Under the pieces are notes generated by a model. It was not told where the DNA came from. It saw only the letters and a list, made by a program, of their open reading frames with translations, and did not search any database. Made by a program: the position numbers and the translations under genes. Shown piece by piece: positions 1 through 4,940 of a stretch of 6,462 bases of DNA; within the stretch, counting starts at the first letter, position 1; each line of letters begins with the position of its first letter. The DNA is from Hallerella sp963656065 (GTDB lineage Bacteria > Fibrobacterota > Fibrobacteria > Fibrobacterales > Fibrobacteraceae). Location: positions 1 to 6,462 of the forward strand of contig CAVKGV010000040.1 in the NCBI GenBank assembly GCA_963656065.1. Direction: 5' to 3'.

Positions 1-96
1 TTCCCGAACGGGGAGCACGACGACCGGGTGGACGCCACGACGCAGGCGCTCGACAGGCTCTCGACCGGGTCGAGGGGCGTCGTGGGGATGCTGTAG
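1..96 (+). CDS. terL: Terminase large subunit, C-terminal tail (partial)
   Basis: The frame is open from base 1 and ends at TAG 94-96. Its 31 residues begin FPNGEHDDRVDATTQAL. The pattern of a Gly, an acidic or His residue, Asp-Asp, Arg/Val, then Asp-Ala and a Gln/Leu-rich helix is the characteristic end of the RNase H-like nuclease domain of phage large terminases, where the Asp pair contributes to metal binding. The protein cuts and translocates phage DNA into the prohead through the portal. The start lies outside the window. The portal gene follows 13 nt later, which is the usual terL-portal order and strongly supports the call. The family identification rests on a short tail plus context. 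Confidence 0.8.
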   Translation, partial: FPNGEHDDRVDATTQALDRLSTGSRGVVGML

Positions 97-109
97 GGAA
101 AAAACTTTC

Positions 110-1378
110 ATGGAAACCTTTACACGGGAGAAACGGAAGATGGCAGTGAAGAAAGCGAGAATCGGCGACGGGGCGTACGTGAACCTCGTGACGGGCATGG
201 GGACGCCCGGCTCGGAGAAGGCCGCGCACACGCGGGCGGCCCCTTACGCTAGGGCGGACCTGCGCGAGCTCGCGCGGATGAAGGTGCAGGACGGGATAGC
301 GGCGGCGATCGTGGAGTGCGTTCCGGACGCGGCGTTCCGGCACGACGTGTCGATAGCCGGGGACGCGGACGGGACGGCGCTGAGGGAGGCGACCCGCGCG
401 GGCCTCTTCCAGGCGCTCCGCTCCGCCGGCGAGGCGCAGAGGCTGACCGGCGGCGCGCTGGTCGTCGCGGAATACGGGGGCGACGCCCCGGACTCCCTCG
501 CGGAGCCTCCGCGCGACGGGGCGACCGTCGCGGGGTGGCGGGCTTATTCCGCCGGTTGCGTCCGCCTCGACCCGGGCGACTTCGAGGGCGACGAGCCGCG
601 GCTGTTCCGCGTCCGAAGGCTCGACGGGACGGAGACCGCCGTCTCCGCCGCCCGGTGCGTCCCGGTGAAGGGGAAGCCGCTCCCCGACGTCCTTTCCGGC
701 GACATCGGAGAGGCCTACTTCGGGACGGGGTTCCTGCGCCCCTGCGAGCAGGCCGTCAAGGACCTCGCCTCCGCCTACTCTTCCGCCGTCGAGATGGTCC
801 AGGAGACCGGGGTTTCCGTGTTCCGCTTCGACAGCCTCGACCAGATGCTCGCGAGGCCCGACGGGCTCGCCGACATGCAGAGGCTCATGTCCACCGTCAA
901 GCTCGGCATGGGGTCCATGAGGGCCGTCTATCTCGGCGCGGGCGACCAGTTCGACATGATGAGCCACAGCTTCGCCGGGATCCCGGAACTGCTCCAGAGG
1001 CTCGCGAGCCGGGTGAGCGCCGTCTCGCGCATCCCCATCTCCGTCCTCTTCGGGCAGGGGGCGACGGGCCTCGCCCAGACGAACGAGGGCGACACCCGCG
1101 CCTTCGCCGACACCGTGGACGCCTGGCGGCAGAACTACCTCTACCGCCCGGCGTGCCGCCTCCTCGCCGACTTCGCGCGCAGGAACCTCGGAAGGGACCT
1201 GTCCGAGTTCGAGTGGGGGCCGGTCTCCGTGATGACCGAGACCGAGAGGAACGACGCCATGGCGAAACAGGCCGACTACCTGGTCAAGTATATGCAGGCC
1301 GGAGTGATCATGCCGGAGGAGGTCCGCGAGGCGGTCTTCGTGAACGGCCACAGCTTCGACGTGAGCGTCGGGGGATAG
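110..1378 (+). CDS. Phage portal protein, DUF1073 type
   Basis: This 422-residue protein matches the DUF1073 (anti-CBASS Acb1-like N-terminal / SPP1 gp6-like) portal family in length, order and motifs. The N-terminal VNLVTGMGTPG segment (residues 24-34) and the late LFGQGATGLAQTNEGD segment (313-328) are hallmark-like. The latter matches the family pattern of Leu-Phe-Gly-Gln, Gly-Leu, then Gly-Glu-Asp/Ser-Asp before a long helix. The portal forms the dodecameric ring at the capsid vertex, docks terminase and passes DNA. ATG 110 has a poor SD. The in-frame ATG at 140 (residue 11) has GGGAG at 126-130 with 9-nt spacing, and family members often begin close to that point, so the true start may be 140. 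The MuF gene begins 10 nt after the stop. Codon use is GC-rich like the flanking phage genes. Confidence 0.87.
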   Translation: METFTREKRKMAVKKARIGDGAYVNLVTGMGTPGSEKAAHTRAAPYARADLRELARMKVQDGIAAAIVECVPDAAFRHDVSIAGDADGTALREATRAGLFQALRSAGEAQRLTGGALVVAEYGGDAPDSLAEPPRDGATVAGWRAYSAGCVRLDPGDFEGDEPRLFRVRRLDGTETAVSAARCVPVKGKPLPDVLSGDIGEAYFGTGFLRPCEQAVKDLASAYSSAVEMVQETGVSVFRFDSLDQMLARPDGLADMQRLMSTVKLGMGSMRAVYLGAGDQFDMMSHSFAGIPELLQRLASRVSAVSRIPISVLFGQGATGLAQTNEGDTRAFADTVDAWRQNYLYRPACRLLADFARRNLGRDLSEFEWGPVSVMTETERNDAMAKQADYLVKYMQAGVIMPEEVREAVFVNGHSFDVSVGG

Positions 1379-1388
1379 GGGGGGACGC

Positions 1389-2351
1389 ATGCCGGGAGAA
1401 TACGCTAGCTTCGCCATGCGCGCCGTGTCGCTCGGGAGGAAGCGGGGCCGCCCGCCCGTCCTCTCCGCCAACGCCTTCTACCCCTTCGCCGCGGAAAGGC
1501 GGCTGGCCTCCCTGCTGAAGGCGGAACTGGCACGCTCCATCCGGGAATCCCTCGCCTCCGCGCTGGGGAGGCTCTCCGACGACGGGGACGGCGACGGGTG
1601 GACGGAGGAATTCCTCTCCGGGACGGACCGCGCCGCCTCCGACATCGTCCTGAACGCCCGCGAGGCGTTCTCGAGGTTCTCGGAGATGACCGTGGGGACG
1701 CCCTACTACCCCCCCGACGCGGAAGCGCGGGTAAAGGACGACTGGAAGGCCGAGTTCCTAGCCTGCTGCAGGTCCGCCGACGCGGACGCCAAGGCCGACA
1801 TCGCTCGCGCGCTGACGGAGGCGAAGGAAAAGGGGTGGAACCGGGCGCAGGCGGAGGCCGCCGTCCTGGAACGCCTCGACCCGAAGTACGCGAAGCGGGC
1901 CGAACTGATAGCCCGCACCGAGACGGGCAAGCTCAACAACGCCGCCACGATGGCGACCTACCGGAGCGCGGGCGTGGAGTACTACGTGTGGCTCGCCACC
2001 CCCGACGAGCGGACGCGCCCCGCCCACGCCGCCCTCAACGGGAAGATATGCGCCGTCGGCGACCCCGACCACTGGTACGAGGACAATCCAGACGACCCGC
2101 TGCGCCCCGTCGCGCACGGGAGGGGCAAGGACATGTACCACGGCGACCCCGGCACCGACTTCCAGTGCCGCTGCACCAGCATACCGTGGGACCCGAGGAT
2201 AGACTCGAAATACAGGGTGCGCAAGGTCCCCGAACCCGAACGGAAGCCCACGGAACTCGAAACCGCGAGGGAAGAGGCGGAGTCCGCGAAAAGGCTGCGG
2301 AAAAGGCGTTGGAGGAGGCGAGGAGGTCGCGGCTCGAGGCTGCGGCGGTGA
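1389..2351 (+). CDS. MuF / SPP1 gp7-like minor head protein (frame broken near its end)
   Basis: This 320-residue frame starts at ATG 1389 behind a G-rich SD (AGGGGGG about 1377-1384). Residues 165-268 form the SPP1 gp7 / Mu gpF-like head morphogenesis domain. Visible are ELIARTETGKLNNAATM (172-188), the WLATPDERTRPAHAALNGK core (201-219), and the terminal DFQCRCTSIPW with paired Cys260 and Cys262 and a His at 213. Proteins of this family sit on or inside the capsid near the portal and can be ejected with DNA. After residue 300 the helical, acidic sequence (ELETAREEAESA) abruptly becomes an Arg-rich tail that stops at 2351. In the -1 frame the helix continues smoothly as KKAAEKALEEARR and on into the toxin-like domain. 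The product was therefore probably meant to be a MuF-toxin fusion of about 558 residues. Whether the short form is a real protein is uncertain. Confidence 0.85.
   Translation: MPGEYASFAMRAVSLGRKRGRPPVLSANAFYPFAAERRLASLLKAELARSIRESLASALGRLSDDGDGDGWTEEFLSGTDRAASDIVLNAREAFSRFSEMTVGTPYYPPDAEARVKDDWKAEFLACCRSADADAKADIARALTEAKEKGWNRAQAEAAVLERLDPKYAKRAELIARTETGKLNNAATMATYRSAGVEYYVWLATPDERTRPAHAALNGKICAVGDPDHWYEDNPDDPLRPVAHGRGKDMYHGDPGTDFQCRCTSIPWDPRIDSKYRVRKVPEPERKPTELETAREEAESAKRLRKRRWRRRGGRGSRLRR
2286..2294 (+). other. Putative -1 frame break in the MuF-toxin gene
   Basis: The sequence is GCG AAA AGG in the MuF frame. Reading on in the -1 frame from AAG at 2291 preserves a helical Ala/Glu/Lys repeat and leads to 257 more open codons ending at 3064. 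One extra A in the A4 run (2289-2292) would give GCG AAA AAG GCT, a seamless Ala-Lys-Lys-Ala. What is seen is a frame change in the middle of a continuous helical pattern. It may be a lost base (mutation, or a sequencing or assembly error) or ribosomal frameshifting. The heptamer is not a canonical X XXY YYZ slippery site, because re-pairing AAA on GAA mismatches the first base. Confidence 0.6.
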
Positions 2352-3064
2352 AACGCCACGCGACTAGAACGGCGGAAAAAGAAAACGAAATAGCCCAGAG
2401 GAGGACGGACAGGATAGAACGCACAAAGAAGTATTCTTCATTGATTGAACTGGCTTCCGGCATCGGCGTTAGTTCAAACCCCGTAAAACGGCTTGTCGGC
2501 CATCTGTCTTCGGATGAGATCGTTTCCCGTCTGGCAGGCGGCGACCTTACAAAAGGATCGTGCTCTTCGCTTGCGATAGCCTATGCAGCGAACAGGAAAG
2601 GACTTGATGTGCTGGATTTTCGAGGCGGAGAAAGCTTGCGCGTGTTCAGCCGGATGGATACCATCAAGCGTCTAGCGGAGGTCGGTGGTTATGTCATGCA
2701 AGATTATAACGGCTACACATTGGCCAACAGATTGATTAGCCTTGTGCAACAGGGGAAAGAGTACTATTTCACTAGCGGAGCCCATGCCGCCATCGTTCGC
2801 AAATCGGGAACAGTCTACGAGTTCCTAGAATTGCAGGACCCGGAAACGGCGAGAAATGGGTTCAAACCATTGACAGTTAAACAACTGAAAAGTCGCTTCG
2901 GGACAAAAAAGAGTTGGACGTCTTACGGAAGTAAGTTGATGTTTACGGAAGTTCTTGTCGACATTGACAAAATGACGGATTCCCCGAAATTCAAGGAACT
3001 CGTCGGCTTCATCAATACGGAAGCCGGAAAACAGCAAAAGGGAGCGACAGGAAATACAAAATGA
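2348..3064 (+). CDS. Papain-like/deamidase-like toxin domain, C-terminal part of a MuF toxin or coupled gene
   Basis: This is an intact frame of 238 codons from GTG 2348, whose last three bases are part of the MuF stop (GTGA). Residues 1-30 are a charged helical linker. From about residue 55 a globular domain follows. Cys72 sits in GSCSSLAIAYAANRKGLDV, at the start of a helix leading to Gly-Leu-Asp-Val. His146 lies in GAHAAIVRKSG on a strand, followed by YEFLELQD (157-164). A Cys at a helix start, His on a strand, then an acidic residue or Gln is the layout of papain-fold and deamidase effector domains, including polymorphic-toxin papain-like modules. The exact family and target are unknown. 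GC is far below that of the MuF part, which suggests a swapped-in module. No good independent start exists: an AGGAGGT at 2321-2327 is 20 nt from GTG, and the first in-frame Met (103) lies beyond Cys72. This favours fusion with MuF. Confidence 0.6.
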   Translation: MKRHATRTAEKENEIAQRRTDRIERTKKYSSLIELASGIGVSSNPVKRLVGHLSSDEIVSRLAGGDLTKGSCSSLAIAYAANRKGLDVLDFRGGESLRVFSRMDTIKRLAEVGGYVMQDYNGYTLANRLISLVQQGKEYYFTSGAHAAIVRKSGTVYEFLELQDPETARNGFKPLTVKQLKSRFGTKKSWTSYGSKLMFTEVLVDIDKMTDSPKFKELVGFINTEAGKQQKGATGNTK

Positions 3065-3280
3065 TCAAGTCCGAGACTTGAAGAAATTCGCCCAATATGG
3101 ATTTTCCTTGTCGAACAATTCCTTTTCTTCCGGAGTAAATCGCCATGGATAATCTTCAAACAGGTTCAAGAGCTTTTTCCGATCAAAGGATATTTCCATT
3201 CTGCCGCGTACATCGGGACGATAAACCCACCAGATACGATCGGTTTTCTTTTCCTTGTAAAAGGAAAAATCTTTTTCCAT
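3065..3280 (-). CDS. Small 71-residue protein, candidate immunity protein (DUF7675-like)
   Basis: The ATG at 3280-3278 is preceded by a near-perfect SD, GGAGGT (3291-3286), with 5-nt spacing, which makes this a real gene despite its size. The product is soluble, acidic/aromatic and very Trp/Phe/Tyr-rich. It contains KTDRIWWVYR (12-21), an ISFDRKK segment, LFEDYPWRFTPEEKELFDKE and a terminal NPYWANFFKSR. From memory this pattern resembles small proteins annotated as DUF7675, whose function is unknown; no search was possible. Its stop (3067-3065) directly abuts the stop of the toxin-like frame on the other strand. Small soluble proteins next to polymorphic toxins are commonly immunity proteins, so that role is inferred. 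Placement on the opposite strand would allow expression in the lysogen when late head genes are silent. It overlaps the 3' end of the Dcd-like gene as sequenced. Confidence 0.72.
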   Translation of the reverse strand: MEKDFSFYKEKKTDRIWWVYRPDVRGRMEISFDRKKLLNLFEDYPWRFTPEEKELFDKENPYWANFFKSRT

Positions 3281-4089
3281 AACAGACCTCCGTTTCCATT
3301 AAAATAGCCTTTTCCCCGCCGAAGCGGTACGGAAAGCGGAAAAATCCGCATTACCTCTTTCCGCCGCAGGAAGAACCTGACAAGAGCCATCATCACGATT
3401 ACGCTGAATATGATGGCCACGTTTATCGTCAGGACCTGGCAGACGCTCTTGTCTGCGGAAAAGGCCTGGACTTTCGTGACCAGGAGCGCGATGATGGCAG
3501 CGAACACGCCGAGGATGGCGACCATGTCCGCATAGATGCGCCCCTGCAGCCTTTCCAGACCGTCCTTTTCCTTTTCGATACCGGACAGCAGCCGGGAATA
3601 CTCGGATTCGTACCCGCCAAGCCCCCTGAAGGCCGTCTCGCCATGGAAATGGTTGCTTTCCTGCCTGTCGTAGGTCCTTTCCGGTTCGCGGTCCGTCCTG
3701 ACGACGCACGCCTGGGCGATGCCTAAACCTTTCTCGACGGAGATGGACTTGTCGCTCAGGTTCGCGATACGGATAAAGGCGTTTCCATGGAACCCGGGCT
3801 TCAGCGGCGACGCCCCCGAAACGCCTATCCCGAGCCGCACGGCGGAAGTCCTCTCGTGGATGAAGACGACGCAGTCCTTCGGGACGTCGAATTCCTCGGC
3901 GGTCTTCACGAAGGCGAAGCCTCCCGGCGGCAGTTCGAACCTTTCGACCGTCCCGTTTCCGCGGACGACGGAATCGACGGTCAGGTCGATGAAGAGGTCG
4001 TTCACGTTTCCGGGGTTGTAGCCGGATTCGAGTATCGGGCGTCCGCCGCTCTGGAGTTCATTTATTTCGCTGTCGGTAAGAATGGCCAT
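3166..4089 (-). CDS. Dcd/dUTPase-fold protein fused to a two-helix membrane domain
   Basis: The chosen start is ATG 4089, with GGTGAG just upstream. The frame extends further to 4200, but those residues look unlike any domain. Residues 1-155 of 307 follow the dCTP deaminase/dUTPase fold: MAILTDSEI start, HERTSAVRLG (78-87) in place of Dcd GRSSLARLG, PLKPGFHGNAFIRIANLSDK (95-114) in place of the Dcd catalytic strand, and a YDRQESNHFHG tail (140-150). In E. coli Dcd the catalytic Glu138 lies in the strand GCIVLEFYN; the aligned residue here is Arg107. Deamination is therefore unlikely and a nucleotide-binding role is plausible. Residues 158-186 look coiled. Two hydrophobic segments (about 187-205 and 220-240) end in FFLRRK, so the protein is probably in the inner membrane. 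Residues after about 260 may be an artefact of a missing A (see 3308-3317). The intact product would then have 263 residues and stop at 3299. Defence linkage is inferred from its neighbours and from known antiphage dCTP deaminases. Confidence 0.72.
   Translation of the reverse strand: MAILTDSEINELQSGGRPILESGYNPGNVNDLFIDLTVDSVVRGNGTVERFELPPGGFAFVKTAEEFDVPKDCVVFIHERTSAVRLGIGVSGASPLKPGFHGNAFIRIANLSDKSISVEKGLGIAQACVVRTDREPERTYDRQESNHFHGETAFRGLGGYESEYSRLLSGIEKEKDGLERLQGRIYADMVAILGVFAAIIALLVTKVQAFSADKSVCQVLTINVAIIFSVIVMMALVRFFLRRKEVMRIFPLSVPLRRGKGYFNGNGGLLWKKIFPFTRKRKPIVSGGFIVPMYAAEWKYPLIGKSS
3286..3291 (-). promoter_or_regulatory. Strong ribosome binding site for the 71-residue gene
   Basis: The minus strand reads GGAGGT five bases before ATG 3280. 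It is the best SD in the leftward cluster and fixes the start of the small gene. It lies inside the 3' part of the Dcd-like/2TM reading frame as sequenced, which adds to the suspicion that this larger frame should end earlier, at TAA 3301-3299. Confidence 0.7.
3308..3317 (-). other. Possible second one-base frame break (GGGGAAAAGG)
   Basis: On the minus strand the Dcd-like/2TM frame reads CGG GGA AAA GGC TAT and runs on for another 47 residues, across the SD and 115 nt of the small downstream gene. One extra A in the A4 run (3313-3310) would give GGA AAA AGG CTA TTT TAA. This ends the protein at 3299, just before the downstream SD, after the basic stretch that follows TM2. The tidier gene spacing favours a lost base. 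An overlapping natural end cannot be excluded. Confidence 0.4.
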
Positions 4090-4113
4090 GGTTCTCACCG
4101 TTGTCTGCTTTCC

Positions 4114-4141
4114 AAGATACGAAAATTTCCCGTCCGGGCAA
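4114..4141 (-). promoter_or_regulatory. Possible sigma70-type promoter for the Dcd-like/2TM gene
   Basis: On the minus strand TTGCCC (4141-4136) and TATCTT (4119-4114) are separated by 16 nt, each matching four of six consensus bases. A start near 4107 would leave a leader of about 18 nt containing the GGTGAG SD. The match is weak. It would let this gene be expressed apart from the ATPase-TOPRIM pair. Confidence 0.3.
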
Positions 4142-4167
4142 GTGCACAAATGGAACGGTTCCCGGAC
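4132..4167 (-). repeat. 7-bp inverted repeat with 22-nt loop
   Basis: GTCCGGG (4132-4138) and CCCGGAC (4161-4167) are exact inverted copies, enclosing a loop that contains the palindrome GTGCAC (4142-4147). The left arm overlaps the candidate -35 at 4136-4141. It could be an operator or an RNA stem in the leader; no U-tract follows. Confidence 0.4.
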
Positions 4168-4171
4168 CTCT

Positions 4172-4188
4172 CGCCCCCTGTGGGGGCG
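4172..4188 (-). repeat. Perfect 7-bp GC hairpin with 3-nt loop
   Basis: CGCCCCC, TGT, GGGGGCG form a very stable stem-loop on either strand. No T-run follows on either side, so it is not a standard intrinsic terminator. It lies between the TOPRIM stop and the Dcd-like gene and could stabilise the upstream mRNA end, attenuate read-through, or bind a regulator. Confidence 0.5.
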
Positions 4189-4210
4189 TCCGTCAGCCAC
4201 CCCGCCCTTT

Positions 4211-4223
4211 CCGCCGACGGCGG
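4211..4223 (-). repeat. Short palindrome after the TOPRIM gene stop
   Basis: CCGCCG, A, CGGCGG is an odd-length perfect palindrome 6 nt beyond the TOPRIM stop (4232-4230). As RNA it would fold as a 5-bp stem with a 3-nt loop. No U-tract follows, so it may be an mRNA 3' end structure or chance in GC-rich DNA. Confidence 0.3.
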
Positions 4224-4229
4224 ATTGTG

Positions 4230-4940
4230 CTACGAATCGGTATCCGTAGATGCTTCCTCGTCAAAATAGATGCCGAAATTGGACCAGCGTTCAAGGGATC
4301 GGGTGCCGTCTTCGATGAATTCCCAGGATTTCCCGTAATCCCCGGGGGCAAGGAATTCCTTCGAATGCATGAACCCGATAAAATCGGAAGGGCGGTCAAT
4401 AAACGACGCTTCCAGTCTTTCGGCCAGCCTCATCTTTTCTGCGCCGGTCAAAGTACGGATTTCGTCGTGCAGGGCGTGTTCCAGGTTTCTTGAAAAATAG
4501 AACATCCTGTAGGGTTTCTTCCGTATCTCCCTCTTTCCCCGGAGCAGGCGGACAAGGCGCAGCTTCCGTCTGTTTCTCTGGATCCGCCGGTTCCGATCCG
4601 GGGCGAGCACGTCCTTTTCCGAATACTCGACATGCTTCGCTTCCCGATTCTCCCTGACGGCGGAGTCGGGGACAAAAGCCCCGTCCGTGTCGATCAGGTG
4701 GACGATTTCCTTCAGGTCGGAATAGCGGAACGCGTTCCTTTCAAGCTCCCGCTTGATAAACCCGTTCAGGCAGGAAACCGCATTGGATTCCCTGACGTCG
4801 GCCCTGGTCGTTATGTCCCCTTCCGTGATGGCAAAGCGGACTCTTTCGTTTTCCAGGAGATTCGTGAGGATCGCTCCGAGCGCGGTCTTGTCGGTAATGC
4901 CTTCGACAATGAAGAGGACTACTTTCTTAGCCTTGGCCAT
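4230..4940 (-). CDS. TOPRIM-like (RloB/AriB-like) protein of an ATPase-nuclease pair
   Basis: The start is ATG 4940 (236 residues), with GGAAGG at 4952-4947 and 6-nt spacing. A longer frame reaches 5024 but runs deep into the ATPase gene. The N-terminus KKVVLFIVEGITDKTAL (5-21) carries the TOPRIM Glu13 in a VEG motif, and IVHLIDTDGAF (79-89) supplies the Asp84/Asp86 pair on a strand, the standard TOPRIM metal-binding set. ITEGDITT (38-45) is another notable motif. The middle (about 112-142) is strongly basic and could contact nucleic acid. The C-terminus ends WSNFGIYFDEE. Small TOPRIM partners of ABC-type ATPases include AriB of PARIS and RloB. They are thought to be held inactive by the ATPase and then cut nucleic acid after a phage trigger. 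The gene overlaps the ATPase gene by 14 nt, which implies translational coupling. Which family it belongs to needs a profile search; the nuclease target is unknown. Confidence 0.8.
   Translation of the reverse strand: MAKAKKVVLFIVEGITDKTALGAILTNLLENERVRFAITEGDITTRADVRESNAVSCLNGFIKRELERNAFRYSDLKEIVHLIDTDGAFVPDSAVRENREAKHVEYSEKDVLAPDRNRRIQRNRRKLRLVRLLRGKREIRKKPYRMFYFSRNLEHALHDEIRTLTGAEKMRLAERLEASFIDRPSDFIGFMHSKEFLAPGDYGKSWEFIEDGTRSLERWSNFGIYFDEEASTDTDS

Noticed and set aside
316..1518. 400-codon + strand frame inside the portal gene
   Set aside because: It is an alternate-frame shadow in GC-rich DNA. Its product is Arg/Gly/Pro-rich low-complexity sequence with no domain, while the overlapping portal frame has clear family motifs.
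2286..2294. Canonical programmed -1 frameshift site
   Set aside because: The site lacks X XXY YYZ pairing (AAA would re-pair on GAA), the A run is only four long, and the only SD-like sequence noted is downstream. Recoding cannot be claimed from sequence alone.
1758..2463. Three - strand frames opposite MuF (1758-2141, 1982-2359, 2035-2463)
   Set aside because: They are antisense shadows without an SD or domain. The + strand MuF domain accounts for the coding signal.
3299..3709. 136-codon - strand frame overlapping the Dcd-like gene
   Set aside because: Its Arg/Gly-rich product shows no family. Only its stop at 3301-3299 matters, as the likely end of the repaired Dcd-like/2TM frame.
4090..4200. 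37-residue N-terminal extension of the Dcd-like protein
   Set aside because: The Dcd-like fold begins at MAILTDSEI with its own SD, and the extension covers the hairpin region and candidate promoter.
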